Shown piece after piece: positions 43,367 to 52,556 of a DNA stretch of 64,000 nucleotides (position 1 is its first letter; each line of letters begins with the position of its first letter). The stretch is taken from assembly GCA_964489125.1 (NCBI GenBank), contig CAZAXY010000005.1, forward strand, positions 6,220 through 70,219, written 5' to 3'. Both the position numbers and the translations under genes were made by a program. Below the pieces are notes generated by a model. That model saw nothing but the letters and a program-made list of their open reading frames with translations. It ran no database searches and was not told the origin of the DNA. This stretch comes from GYS-P2D sp964489125. Its GTDB lineage: Bacteria > Bacteroidota > Bacteroidia > Chitinophagales > Saprospiraceae.

Positions 43367-43511
43367 GATTTAGATTGTATGTGTGATAATTTTTAGACTG
43401 CTCAAAAAATGAGCACTATTATAAAGTTCACAAATTTTAACAAGGAGACAAAGCTCGATACAACTTAATAATGAGCTATAGATAAAAACATCCGGATATT
43501 ATAGCATCAGG

Positions 43512-43976
43512 CTACTGCTCTTCAACTGGTCTTGCATCAATTAATAGATACATGAGCCTGTTAATATCGTCAGGATTGAGCTTAAGAGTGCCTTTAAGTG
43601 TTACCTGCTCTGCTGTATATTCTACAGGTACTGTACTCTCTACTTCCATGACGGTCTCAGGTCCAGCACCACCACAGAAAAAACATAAGTTATATGGATA
43701 GGCTGAAAAGATAAACTCAGAATGGCTTTTATACCCTTCCACTGGTATGATATATCCTTTTACCTCTACTTCTTTATCCTCAAGATCTTGCACTGACTGA
43801 GCAAAAACAGGTTTGTCAATCTTGAACCCTAAGAACTCGTCATATTCTTTCTTATAAGTAATCTTAGAAAGCGTCTTCCATAGATTGGAGTTAGGCTGAG
43901 TGGCCGTATCCGCTGATTGGCTGAATATTGAAAGGCTCAACAAAGTTGCAACTATAAGGATCATCAGTCTTTTCAT
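43512..43976 (-). CDS. Small exported protein with CFFCGGAGPE motif
   Basis: A 154-residue protein with a signal peptide (MKRLMILIVATLLSLSIFSQ). The mature part contains VEVKGYIIPVEG and a Cys-x-x-Cys stretch, NLCFFCGGAGPETV, which could bind a metal or form a disulfide. The fold looks like small periplasmic proteins related to DUF3299, but I cannot confirm the family. It lies 145 bp upstream of the E2 gene in the same direction. Function unknown. Confidence 0.65.
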   Translation of the reverse strand: MKRLMILIVATLLSLSIFSQSADTATQPNSNLWKTLSKITYKKEYDEFLGFKIDKPVFAQSVQDLEDKEVEVKGYIIPVEGYKSHSEFIFSAYPYNLCFFCGGAGPETVMEVESTVPVEYTAEQVTLKGTLKLNPDDINRLMYLLIDARPVEEQ

Positions 43977-44073
43977 GTCATATATTGTAAAGCTTAAACG
44001 ATAAAGTTAACAGTAAAGGTTCTTAATTAATCTTTAATTCATGGAAGTTCTATCCTATTTATCAGTATTACGT

Positions 44074-45126
44074 CTAAAATAGACGGCCCTTATCTCCTAA
44101 ATCAATAGTTAAACTCAAGTGATTGACTCCACCTCCTAAATGATAATTTCCTAAACCATAATCAAATCTAAACTTCTTCAACTTAATACCGACTCCAAAA
44201 CTAAAGCCGCCAAAACTCCTAAATACGTTGCTACGGAGTTCTTGATTGCGCTGGTGGTTGTATCCGAATCTCAGCCTTAGAGCCTCTTTTTTACCTATGA
44301 TAAATTCACCACCAAAGACTAAATGTCTAAACAGGTTGCTAGTGAAAATTTGGACTCCAGATTCTTCGGACACTGTCTGATTGATAAAAATAGGGTCATC
44401 CTCAACACGTGTTGATTCGCGGATATCCCATCGTTGTAAATCTCTCGCTGTTACTAAAAATCTAAATGGCAGATGAGCCAACTTCTTAGCGTAACCAATC
44501 TGAATATCGGTAGGCAACGATTCTCTTCTCTCACTGAAACTACTCAGCTGAACACCTATATTCCGCACTAGTACTGACCAAACGACAGCATTGTCAGGCT
44601 TGAGATATTGAATCCCCAAATCGAATGCTAGCCCAAAAGAATCATATTGATCAAGATCACTCCTAATAAGCTTAAATGTTGTCCCCACCGACAATCGATC
44701 ATTAATCAACTTAGCTGCACTTATACTCAATGCATATTCTGCAGCATTAAACGTACCAAGGATGTTGTCTCGGGTGTCAGCTCGTATGAACTCTCCATAG
44801 CTTACATACTGTCCACCGACAGCGAGGTTAAGACCTATCGAATCTATGGCAAATCCATAGGCGAAATAGCCGTGATTGATATCTGCGATATGAAAATTAT
44901 GATTAATGGCTAGCTGACCTTGGGTTTCATCATTGAGGGCCGCAGGATTGAGTAATCCCAGATTAACATCATTATCTCGTAAGGTCGAACTATACCCGCC
45001 TAATGCAGTAATCCGAGCGCTAGGGGTAAGGTTCAAAAATTCAAATGTTCCAACGCCCCCAAGCTGCCCCAAGAGCAATTGAGCCGAAAAGCAAAGAACA
45101 ACACATATCGTACAGAGCAACCGCAT
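44074..45126 (-). CDS. porQ: Type IX secretion system protein PorQ
   Basis: A 350-residue outer-membrane beta-barrel protein with a signal peptide (cleavage near LLLGQ, about 20). The N-terminal mature sequence, GGVGTFEFLNLTPSARITALGGYSS, is the PorQ/PorV-like signature, and the rest alternates as barrel strands to a typical C-terminal aromatic residue. PorQ belongs to the T9SS attachment complex in which PorZ is anchored by PorQ-like barrels. Its presence agrees with the T9SS cargo protein at 17.8-20.6 kb. The start overlaps the upstream lipoprotein stop by one base (TAATG). Confidence 0.88.
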   Translation of the reverse strand: MRLLCTICVVLCFSAQLLLGQLGGVGTFEFLNLTPSARITALGGYSSTLRDNDVNLGLLNPAALNDETQGQLAINHNFHIADINHGYFAYGFAIDSIGLNLAVGGQYVSYGEFIRADTRDNILGTFNAAEYALSISAAKLINDRLSVGTTFKLIRSDLDQYDSFGLAFDLGIQYLKPDNAVVWSVLVRNIGVQLSSFSERRESLPTDIQIGYAKKLAHLPFRFLVTARDLQRWDIRESTRVEDDPIFINQTVSEESGVQIFTSNLFRHLVFGGEFIIGKKEALRLRFGYNHQRNQELRSNVFRSFGGFSFGVGIKLKKFRFDYGLGNYHLGGGVNHLSLTIDLGDKGRLF

Positions 45127-45743
45127 TACTCTGCAATATCTCCATTTTCTTTAGTCCAAATGGTCCTGCAGATTGATAAATCATTACACATCATCCTTCT
45201 AATGGGATTTCCAGAGTCATCAAACTCTTCAAGGAGGCCATGTTCATTTTCTCCATTTAGATAGTTTCCTTTCCATTTGACCTGGCCATTATCGTGATAT
45301 TCTTCAAATGGACCATTCTCTTCATTGTCTTCAAATGTCACACGCTCTATCAATTCACCGGTCTCTTTATACTTAGTTACAACTCCATTTAACACCCCAT
45401 GATCGTATATCATAACAAGCTTGTGCGAGCCAGATGGATAGTAAGTTGTTAAGGTATCGTGGAGCACGTCATCTAAATATTGCTCATAAACCTCAATCTT
45501 ACCGTCGGGATAGTAGATGTATCGCTCCCCATCCAACTGACCTCTATTATAATTACTCCTAGAATAGAGGGTCTCTCCGTTATCGAGATACACCAGTTTC
45601 TGTCCATGTATAAGTGAGTCTTTGTCGATGTGATAGATCTCTTTCATGCCAGCATCAGGATATTCTAGTACGACACGATTATCGGGTTTACATGACGATA
45701 GCGCGACTCCAGTGATTAGAGCAGATAGGATTAAAGCTTTCAT
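45126..45743 (-). CDS. MORN-like (YwqK-type) repeat lipoprotein
   Basis: A 205-residue lipoprotein from the ATG at 45743 (a TTG two codons earlier is less likely and lies in a terminator tail). Lipobox VALSSC, Cys near 18. The body holds about six MORN_2-type repeats, such as GQLDGERYIYYPDGKIEVYEQY and GPFEEYHDNGQVKWKGNYLNG. Members are often labelled YwqK antitoxin-like, but in Bacteroidota they are usually surface or periplasmic lipoproteins of unknown role, and no toxin gene is adjacent. Coupled to porQ. Confidence 0.82.
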   Translation of the reverse strand: MKALILSALITGVALSSCKPDNRVVLEYPDAGMKEIYHIDKDSLIHGQKLVYLDNGETLYSRSNYNRGQLDGERYIYYPDGKIEVYEQYLDDVLHDTLTTYYPSGSHKLVMIYDHGVLNGVVTKYKETGELIERVTFEDNEENGPFEEYHDNGQVKWKGNYLNGENEHGLLEEFDDSGNPIRRMMCNDLSICRTIWTKENGDIAE

Positions 45744-45777
45744 AAACAAAAAACGACCGACTGTATGCCGATCGTTT
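45744..45777 (-). terminator. Terminator of the PpiD-like gene
   Basis: On the minus strand a 9-bp stem with one G-U pair (45777-45769 with 45759-45751, loop of 9) is followed by a T-rich run (45753-45744). It separates the chaperone gene from the MORN-like gene. Confidence 0.7.
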
Positions 45778-45803
45778 CTTTATTCAAGTATATATTTCTC
45801 TGA

Positions 45804-47906
45804 CTAGTAGAATGTACTTCTATTGTCGGTTATTTCTACTTTTTCTTTTAATGCTTCCAGCAGTTCTGTAGCTGTTCTGCCTTTCACTCCTTGAGCTACA
45901 GTGTTTTTAATAAAGGAAACGTTGGTCACTGCACCAGCATCTTGCTTACCTAATGGTTGCACCACGAACACACCACTATTGCCGAGGATTTTTTGAATCC
46001 CGCCAGCTCCAAATGCTGCGCCTACGACTTCAGGTTCATTTCCAATAGCTGGCACAAATGTGTTGAGCATATTTATTCCTCTAAGGGTATCGACTTTAGA
46101 GCCATACTGAGACGCCACAGATCCTAAGTTATCCGATAGAGAACCTAATATTGATTTTCCTTTGAGCTGATTTAGCACGGCAACCTCAACCTGATTGCGA
46201 ACTTCTGCAGCAGATGGCATACCTGGTTCTTTGACAGCACTAAGACCTGCAATCACGTAGGCGTTATTATAGTATAGCACTGGATCTTGAAACTGATATA
46301 CCTGAGGAGAGACATCATTAGTCGAGATTCCTGAAGTGAACGCCCATTTAGCAATCTGTCGTGACTCATTTCCTGGTGTCAAACCAGTTATTAGGTAATC
46401 ATTAGCTCCGAGATCATTAGAGGTCTGCATCTCCAGATTGCTCATGCCAGCGACAGCATTCGTCAAGTCATCTAAATACGGATGGGCGCTAACTATATCT
46501 ACCATTTTATTGTAAAGATCATCCTGCGTCTTCTTACTTGGCACTATTGGCACATTAACATAGGCTAATTTATACTTTGACTCTCTGGTGTCGTATTTCT
46601 GATCTTCGATATGGATCAGGTGCCAACCAAATTGAGTTTGAACCTTATAGTATCCGCCCTTCTTACCATCAAGAAATGCAACCTTATTGAATGGTCCAAC
46701 CATCGCTCCTTGCGCAAAATATCCAAGGTCGCCACCATCTTGGCCAGATGCAATATCTTCGCTGAACTTAACAGCCAAGGTGTCAAAAGGTACTCTGCCC
46801 AACTGGGCAACAGCCATTAAACTATCTATGATTGACTCGGCCTCATCCGCCTGAGTCAGATTTCCTGGAGTAACTCTTTTTAATATATGACTAGCTCGGA
46901 CAGAATCTGGGAGCACCTGCTTGTCTACTAATTTTATTGCTTGGAAGCTTCTTCCTAAAATATAAGGACCATATACTCGCCCTACCTCATATGAACCAAC
47001 CTTATCGGCATAGAACTCATCGAGTTCCTCCGCCTTGGCATAGTAATTCGTATATATCCCATTATTGGCTTGCACAAATAGGGAATCACTTTCAGTTATT
47101 GCGAACCTCCCTATTACTCCATTCATCTCGTCTCTATATGTAAGGGTATCCTCACTTGTAGGTAGGACATCCATTTTGACATATGATAGTACTCTCTTCT
47201 CCTCTGTACGTTCGAAATCACTCTTTCTATTAGAGATATAAGAATTAATATCAGAGTCACTAACTTGAACATCTGCTGTGATTGCATCAAAAGGTATTTT
47301 AACCACGGCAGCATTAGCTGTTGCATTCTCTTCTGAGAACATGGCTTCTGCCATCCAATTAGGTGTATATACAGCCTTCTGCGCCAATCCAGTCATTTTG
47401 TTCTGTAGTTGAGCTTTGACAATCTGCTTTTCTTGCTCGCCCCAGAACTGTGCAAACTCCACACTAAGTGGTTCTCCTGCTTCTAACTGACTTCTTATTT
47501 GTTGCAGCTGAGCTGTCATCAATTGTCCAGTTTGTGGATCTCTGAAATTCTGATAAATGATTGGACTAATATTAGATCCAAACTGAAGATCCATCAACTC
47601 ATCGTATCCCACACTAAGGCCTAACTTCTCAGATTCATTACTGACAATTTTTTGCTCTATGAAATAATTCCATAGGGCAGCTCTACTAGCATTCGGGTCC
47701 TGAGCGTTGGCAAAAAGAGAACTATATGCTGATTCAAACTCTCGGTTAGAGACTTCTTCGCCAGCAATTTTACCAATAGAGCTACTCACAGATGCGCCTC
47801 CGCCACCTGGACCCATTGCATCCATTAATATAAATGACAACGTCGCCAGTGCTATTATGATAAACACCAACCACATGTTGTTTCTAATCTGTCCTATTAA
47901 TGCCAT
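45804..47906 (-). CDS. PpiD-like membrane-anchored peptidylprolyl isomerase/chaperone
   Basis: A 700-residue protein. An uncleaved N-terminal membrane helix (about 11-30, MWLVFIIIALATLSFILMDAM) precedes a SurA_N-like domain (about 45-200). A parvulin-type PpiC rotamase domain lies at about 335-435 (SHILKRVTPGN, GGDLGYFAQGAMVGPFN, FGWHLIHIED). A long C-terminal helical region follows. Layout matches PpiD: an inner-membrane anchored chaperone for proteins emerging from the Sec translocon. It has its own promoter with an unusual inverted repeat (47939-47963) and its own terminator. Confidence 0.9.
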   Translation of the reverse strand: MALIGQIRNNMWLVFIIIALATLSFILMDAMGPGGGGASVSSSIGKIAGEEVSNREFESAYSSLFANAQDPNASRAALWNYFIEQKIVSNESEKLGLSVGYDELMDLQFGSNISPIIYQNFRDPQTGQLMTAQLQQIRSQLEAGEPLSVEFAQFWGEQEKQIVKAQLQNKMTGLAQKAVYTPNWMAEAMFSEENATANAAVVKIPFDAITADVQVSDSDINSYISNRKSDFERTEEKRVLSYVKMDVLPTSEDTLTYRDEMNGVIGRFAITESDSLFVQANNGIYTNYYAKAEELDEFYADKVGSYEVGRVYGPYILGRSFQAIKLVDKQVLPDSVRASHILKRVTPGNLTQADEAESIIDSLMAVAQLGRVPFDTLAVKFSEDIASGQDGGDLGYFAQGAMVGPFNKVAFLDGKKGGYYKVQTQFGWHLIHIEDQKYDTRESKYKLAYVNVPIVPSKKTQDDLYNKMVDIVSAHPYLDDLTNAVAGMSNLEMQTSNDLGANDYLITGLTPGNESRQIAKWAFTSGISTNDVSPQVYQFQDPVLYYNNAYVIAGLSAVKEPGMPSAAEVRNQVEVAVLNQLKGKSILGSLSDNLGSVASQYGSKVDTLRGINMLNTFVPAIGNEPEVVGAAFGAGGIQKILGNSGVFVVQPLGKQDAGAVTNVSFIKNTVAQGVKGRTATELLEALKEKVEITDNRSTFY

Positions 47907-47938
47907 AATATAAAATGTTAGCTATTACCCGTTTTCAA

Positions 47939-47979
47939 AAAGATGCGCAAAGGTAGCATCTTTAGCAACCTTATTCAAA
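47939..47979 (-). promoter_or_regulatory. Promoter of the PpiD-like gene with an inverted repeat around the -7 box
   Basis: On the minus strand TTTG (47979-47976) and TACCTTTG (47955-47948) are separated by 20 nt, both exact Bacteroidota consensus matches. An 8-bp perfect inverted repeat, AAAGATGC (47963-47956) and GCATCTTT (47946-47939), brackets the -7 box, a placement suited to a repressor that blocks polymerase. The ATG is 41 nt downstream of the -7 box. Confidence 0.65.
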
Positions 47980-48180
47980 TACAAAAACAGCGTAAACACA
48001 TTGTATATTATTGAGTCGGCGCAACTACATTTTAAAGGATAGTTGTTTAGTCATTATCAAAGGACTTTTTATGCCCTTCATTATTAATCAACTTTATCCT
48101 CCCAGCGACAAGATTTATTGATATTGTTAAATATATTCGTGCACCATTTTTTTGTTAATCACTTAATCATATCTGTCAGA

Positions 48181-48975
48181 ATGAATTCGTATAAAACCTT
48201 ATTAGCCATAGCGCTATGTATCGCACTTATATCGACGTCTTGCGTCAGTAAAAAGTCTTTTGAAGCCCTTCAAGGAGAGAAAGATGAACTCGGAATGAAG
48301 CTAGAAAAACTCCAAGCTGACTTCGACGCCGCTAAATCAAGTCAGGACTCAGAAATAGCATCACTAAAGCAAGCTAACTCAAGCTTATCATCACAAAAGT
48401 CCTCTTTAGATGCAGACTTAATGGCAACAAAAAAAGAAATGAACTCTAAAATCGCTGAGGTTCAGGCCAATGTCGATGACAAGCAAGCACAACTCAATTC
48501 GTTAAGAGCTGAAATCAACTCTGCATTTGCACAAGTCGATGCGGCAGTTTCTGGCAGCAATGCTCGTATCAAAGAGGTAGAAAACTTTCTATATCTCGAT
48601 GTTGCTAATGAAGTAGATTTCAAATCTGGCTCGACTCGCGTAAGCAGCGATGATAAAGAAACCTTGGAGATGTTAGCTAACATGCTCAAAGGAAATCCGT
48701 CAGTAGCATTGATCATTGAAGGCCACACTGATGACAAGCAAATCCTTGATGGCAAAGCCTATAAAGACAACTGGGATCTTAGTGTAGCAAGAGCAACTGA
48801 AGTAATTAGAGCTCTAATTAATATGGGGGTGAATCCTGATCAATTGATTGCTTCTGGACGTGGAGAGAATATGCCTGTCGCAGACAATGAAACTGCCGAT
48901 GGCAGAGCTCTAAACAGAAGAACCGAAGCTATCCTAGTCCCGAACATCGGTAAGCTCTACAAACTGAAGGGATAA
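48181..48975 (+). CDS. OmpA-family lipoprotein (peptidoglycan-binding)
   Basis: A 264-residue lipoprotein from the ATG at 48181, the start that places a proper signal with lipobox ISTSC (Cys about 21). A start at 48118 would add a non-signal leader. An Ala/Gln/Lys-rich coiled coil covers about 30-125. A C-terminal OmpA/Pal domain covers about 140-260, with IIEGHTDD, LSVARATEVIRALINMGV and NRRTEAIL, which binds peptidoglycan diaminopimelate. It probably tethers the outer membrane to the cell wall. Monocistronic, followed by a hairpin at 49001-49035. Confidence 0.9.
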   Translation: MNSYKTLLAIALCIALISTSCVSKKSFEALQGEKDELGMKLEKLQADFDAAKSSQDSEIASLKQANSSLSSQKSSLDADLMATKKEMNSKIAEVQANVDDKQAQLNSLRAEINSAFAQVDAAVSGSNARIKEVENFLYLDVANEVDFKSGSTRVSSDDKETLEMLANMLKGNPSVALIIEGHTDDKQILDGKAYKDNWDLSVARATEVIRALINMGVNPDQLIASGRGENMPVADNETADGRALNRRTEAILVPNIGKLYKLKG

Positions 48976-49000
48976 AGCGTTCATACAATATATATCTAGC

Positions 49001-49035
49001 GAAGGTCATAGCTCATTAAAGCTATGGTCTTCTTT
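49001..49035. terminator. Hairpin terminator between convergent genes
   Basis: A 7-bp core stem CATAGCT (49007-49013) with AGCTATG (49020-49026) extends past a 2x2 mismatch by GAAG/CTTC, followed by TTTGG. It overlaps the stop codon of the convergent thioesterase gene. Confidence 0.5.
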
Positions 49036-49786
49036 GGTTCCAATAAGTCTGCGCTAAAGCGATCAATTTATCAGCTCCATTGAGACTCAGACGATGACCT
49101 AATTGATCGTCACCATCTCCTAAGAGTCCTGACTCAATATTAATCTTATCGTCTAAGAATGCTTCTGCCTTTATATGAAAATCGATACGATTCAACGCCC
49201 TATCACGATAGCTCTTTGGAATATTCTCAAGGACATATCTAACATAATTGAGGTTGTTAACATGTCCATTCCAATCTATATCATAGGACTTAACTTTAAC
49301 TTGCTCAGTCTGTATGACTTCGAGCAGTTTACTAAGTCTAGATGGCGGGGATTCTAACACGGACTCATCAGGATGAACCTTCAGTGACTGCAGGAACTCG
49401 GGTATACGAGCCATCTTGCGTTCGATAAAGTTGAGCAATGTCCAAGTGCTGCTGGCATAGGCCAACAATTTGCCTTCCAGGTCATACATTTTGTAATCAC
49501 GATATGCCAAGAAGCGATCAAAATGTGAAGGGTACGTTACCACACTCACTTGTTGACTGAGCTTTGGTCGATCGAGTATGGTGAATGACTTGCGCAATAG
49601 CACCCATGCTAAATTCTGTGGCGTCAACTCTGCTATAGATGCGCCCAAATCCCTTGCGCTACCCATAGATGCCTCTTGAACTAAATGAAGGATCGCCAGT
49701 GGTGTCGCTCTATGATCAGTATCCACTTCTGAAGAGCGAATAATATAGTTTTCTCTCCATCTGATATCCTTAGCTTGATTACTCAT
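49022..49786 (-). CDS. Acyl-ACP thioesterase (FatA/FatB-like)
   Basis: A 254-residue double-hotdog protein from the ATG at 49786 (a Met ten codons earlier would overlap the upstream gene by 38 bp and not 8). The second hotdog carries the catalytic signature DIDWNGHVNNLNYVRYV at about 180-196 with the Asn-His pair. It releases free fatty acids from acyl-ACP in the cytoplasm. It follows the VanY-like gene in a minus-strand group. Confidence 0.87.
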   Translation of the reverse strand: MSNQAKDIRWRENYIIRSSEVDTDHRATPLAILHLVQEASMGSARDLGASIAELTPQNLAWVLLRKSFTILDRPKLSQQVSVVTYPSHFDRFLAYRDYKMYDLEGKLLAYASSTWTLLNFIERKMARIPEFLQSLKVHPDESVLESPPSRLSKLLEVIQTEQVKVKSYDIDWNGHVNNLNYVRYVLENIPKSYRDRALNRIDFHIKAEAFLDDKINIESGLLGDGDDQLGHRLSLNGADKLIALAQTYWNQRRP

Positions 49787-50552
49787 GACTACATCGACCA
49801 TTAATGCCAAGGACATAATTTTTGACCACTTTTATTTCTGGAGCTGCCTCTGATCCGAGAAATCCACTTATCATCTCATCAGTTAGATAAGTGGCTGCAT
49901 AGTCGGTAAGGTCCTCACTTAATGGCATATAGGTCCAGTGCCATTTTTCTTCTTCATAGCCAGTCCGGCCACCAGATTTATCTGTGTATGGTTGACAGAA
50001 ACCATAGGTCTCAGCATGCTCCAATAACCAGTTATACTCTTTAAGGCCTTGACCGGACTCGAAGTACCTATTGTCAAAGCTATTCAAGTCAATATCTGTA
50101 CCCCAATGATGCCTCGACGTGCTCGGCATAGAGCTATAGAGTAAGATCTTCTTTGCCCGGGATACAATATCTTCTATATCACTTGCTGCTGTTCCATCAG
50201 ACAACATCGTTTCGCCTGTCCATTTTCGCTCCCAGATGCCTCGCTGATATTCAAAATTGCGAGTGGCAGAACGTATAGTGAAGTTGATTCCTTCAGATGA
50301 TGCGTGCTCATACATCCTAAGAAAATCTTCAAATGCCTGCTTCCTGAGATACATGCCTGCTCGGGAGGCATACTGTGATGAGATTAGAACAAAATCATCA
50401 TGCTGATCTGGTTCAAACTGACCCATGATATAGTCAATCTTTTCAGTATTTATAGGATCTGGATCTTGTGGCATTATTACTGTTTCTTTAGCCTTGTTCT
50501 GACAACTCAAGATTATAATAACTAACAGCCCAAGGCTAATAATACTTCGCAT
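49779..50552 (-). CDS. D-alanyl-D-alanine carboxypeptidase (VanY, M15 family) lipoprotein
   Basis: A 257-residue lipoprotein from the ATG at 50552 (signal MRSIISLGLLVIIILSC, lipobox IILSC). An earlier start would give an unnatural leader inside the upstream gene. Zinc ligands of the M15B family are visible: SRHHWGTDIDL (SxHxxGxAxD type) near 160-170 and EKWHWTY near 212. It should trim the terminal D-Ala of peptidoglycan stem peptides or act on cell-wall turnover products. It overlaps its upstream neighbour by 17 bp. Confidence 0.87.
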   Translation of the reverse strand: MRSIISLGLLVIIILSCQNKAKETVIMPQDPDPINTEKIDYIMGQFEPDQHDDFVLISSQYASRAGMYLRKQAFEDFLRMYEHASSEGINFTIRSATRNFEYQRGIWERKWTGETMLSDGTAASDIEDIVSRAKKILLYSSMPSTSRHHWGTDIDLNSFDNRYFESGQGLKEYNWLLEHAETYGFCQPYTDKSGGRTGYEEEKWHWTYMPLSEDLTDYAATYLTDEMISGFLGSEAAPEIKVVKNYVLGINGRCSHE

Positions 50553-51987
50553 CTTCTTCTGCTGATTTAGCAAACTCAAAGTCCACATTTTTCTTGCCGT
50601 AACCAAACGAACCGTGCTCCTTAATCAAGTCAATCAACTCAGGAGGGATACAATCCATCCATGATTCTTCATCACCAGTAGAGATTAAATCGAACACTTT
50701 AGAAGGGATAATATGCATGTGATCGTTATTATACTTCTTGACTTGTACGATTTGTTGGTTTTCAATAAGATGCTGATATAAAAACTTGATGCCTGCAGGT
50801 ACAGGTAAGTTATCCACGAATATCATCTGATCACCTTCTTTTTCGAGGGCAGGATAAGCGTAGACCGTAATATTTTTACTGAACAATTCACCAAATGCTG
50901 CGAGCAAGCGACCATCTTGGTTGCTGTTATACTTGTCTATCAGGATATCCTTGAGTTCATGGACTCCCATCAGTATTCCGAGACGCTGAATCTTATAATC
51001 CGAGAAGTAGTTGATGAGTTTTTGATGGTTGGTACAATTTGATATGATCACTGTCAGTCCAAGTGCATTGAGCAATCTAACCCGGTCGAGATAGCCCTGA
51101 TCTGTAATTGGTCCAAAACGATTGAGATTATCCATCGTTAACTCGGCCACAGGCATACACTTTTCTGATGCTTCGGACTCTTCTTTGAATTGCTCAAAGG
51201 AGTTTTCTATTGCTTCTTTAGTAACCTTAGTAGGCGGTCTAAAGTGACCTCTTATTACCATTAATTCTTTACGGTATAGAAACTCAGATGCATGCAAAGG
51301 GATTCCGTCTTTGTCAAATATGGCTACCTCCGTAATATCATTTTTAACTAAGCTTAAAGCGATCAATCGGTTATCAAAATGGTGAAACGCTTCCCCCGTA
51401 GTGCGTACCATGTCAATAGAGATTCTGCTCTTTAACCCGTCTAAAAGGCTTCGTACGAACAACTCGTAATCATGTCGATAGTAAAAGCAGGCGTAAATCA
51501 AGTTAACTCCTAGTATCCCTATCGCCTCTTGTTGCTGCCGATTGTTCTTATCAAGCATCTTGACATGCATGATGATATCGCTGGGTTCAGATCCCTTCTT
51601 ATGAATGAATCTCAGACCCATCCATCCATTACCTTTTATCGTGCGCTGATAATTGATCGCTGACACCGAATCTGCAAATACGAAATAGTTGGCATCTGGT
51701 CTACTCTCATAGATCCGTTCTCGGATGAGATCAAACTCATGGTTGAGCATTTTATAGATTCGAGCCTCACAGACGTATCGCTTGGCCTCACCATAGATAG
51801 CATCAGAATACTGCTTGTCATAAGCCGACATCGTCTTAGCAATCGTGCCCGCTGCCGCACCAACTTGAAAGAAATGTCTGGCAACTTCTTGACCAGCACC
51901 TATCTCAGCAAAGGTGCCATAGATCATATCATTGAGATTAATCTCAAGAGCTTTCTGCTCTGTCTTAAGTACTTGGTTTTGTGCCAT
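50536..51987 (-). CDS. Conserved Bacteroidota protein of unknown function (about 480 residues)
   Basis: A 483-residue cytoplasmic protein without signal or membrane segments. It begins with KALEINLNDMIYGTFAEIGAGQEVARHFFQVGAAAGTIAKTMSAYD, a strongly conserved N-terminus that I recall from a Bacteroidota/cyanobacterial family sometimes mislabelled nicotinate-nucleotide adenylyltransferase. Later conserved-looking parts are GVNLIYACFYYRHD, ELTMDNLNRFGPI and NALGLTVIISN. No catalytic motif of a known nucleotidyltransferase is apparent, so I give no function. It heads the operon with the VanY-like and acyl-ACP thioesterase genes. Confidence 0.75.
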   Translation of the reverse strand: MAQNQVLKTEQKALEINLNDMIYGTFAEIGAGQEVARHFFQVGAAAGTIAKTMSAYDKQYSDAIYGEAKRYVCEARIYKMLNHEFDLIRERIYESRPDANYFVFADSVSAINYQRTIKGNGWMGLRFIHKKGSEPSDIIMHVKMLDKNNRQQQEAIGILGVNLIYACFYYRHDYELFVRSLLDGLKSRISIDMVRTTGEAFHHFDNRLIALSLVKNDITEVAIFDKDGIPLHASEFLYRKELMVIRGHFRPPTKVTKEAIENSFEQFKEESEASEKCMPVAELTMDNLNRFGPITDQGYLDRVRLLNALGLTVIISNCTNHQKLINYFSDYKIQRLGILMGVHELKDILIDKYNSNQDGRLLAAFGELFSKNITVYAYPALEKEGDQMIFVDNLPVPAGIKFLYQHLIENQQIVQVKKYNNDHMHIIPSKVFDLISTGDEESWMDCIPPELIDLIKEHGSFGYGKKNVDFEFAKSAEEDAKYY

Positions 51988-52112
51988 TACTGTATTTAAT
52001 TACTCCGCTTCAGGGCCAATCTTACATACCTCAAAATATCAACGCACATAATCTTAAATATTACTCTCAAGTAGAGAAATATTGTAAAAAGAATGTCTGG
52101 GGTTATGACGGT

Positions 52113-52138
52113 GGGTGGGAGTGAAGGGGCCACTGGGG
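52113..52138 (+). other. Candidate G-quadruplex motif
   Basis: Four G tracts of three or four G are separated by loops of 1, 6 and 5 nt (52113-52138), fitting the canonical G3+N1-7 pattern. More G tracts precede it (52099-52102). It is conspicuous in an otherwise AT-leaning gap between two divergent genes. Confidence 0.6.
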
Positions 52139-52253
52139 ATTGTAAAACTCTTATTTGCGTTATGTGGTGAGGATGAAGATATCTGGGCTACTTAAGCTAT
52201 TCTTGATCAAAGAAGTTTAGTTGACATTAAATCAGACAAAGTCCGAGAATGTG

Positions 52254-52556
52254 ATGATATTATTGAATGTCGATGATGTAACAGTTGGAGCAAAGCAGGT
52301 ACATTTAGAGAAATTAAAATGGCATATGGATAATATAGAATTTGATAATCGGCGGTTTCCAGCCAGAATTTTAAAGTTCGAATTTGGCAATAGAATAGTT
52401 TCTACCGAAACTCTTCAAGAGATAATCATAGAAGACGGTAAATATAAAAACGAAGAATCTAAGGTTACAGATGAACAAATTTTCTTCTACGTAAAGGATA
52501 ACAAGATCAATATGAACGCCAGTCTATTAATTAGTGAAATCGTCAATTCAATATGA
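52254..52556 (+). CDS. Small protein of unknown function, first gene of a two-gene cassette
   Basis: A 100-residue protein from the ATG at 52254 (a TTG at 52221 and a GTG at 52251 are alternatives). No signal or membrane helix; alternating hydrophobic and charged residues suggest an alpha/beta fold. I do not recognise the family. Its stop overlaps the next start in an ATGA, so the two proteins are made together and may interact. Confidence 0.65.
   Translation: MILLNVDDVTVGAKQVHLEKLKWHMDNIEFDNRRFPARILKFEFGNRIVSTETLQEIIIEDGKYKNEESKVTDEQIFFYVKDNKINMNASLLISEIVNSI

Noticed and set aside
42699..43373. Long open frame (224 codons) antisense to the E2 gene
   Set aside because: It mirrors the Ala/Glu-rich lipoyl and linker coding of sucB; composition is Ser/Ala low-complexity and no motif is seen.
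43399..43415. TGCTCA-A5-TGAGCA hairpin between the small exported protein gene and the E2 gene
   Set aside because: Short stem without a U-run on either strand; cannot be supported as a terminator.
45126..45743. YwqK-like gene as half of a toxin-antitoxin pair
   Set aside because: It is a MORN-like repeat lipoprotein coupled to porQ; no toxin gene lies beside it.
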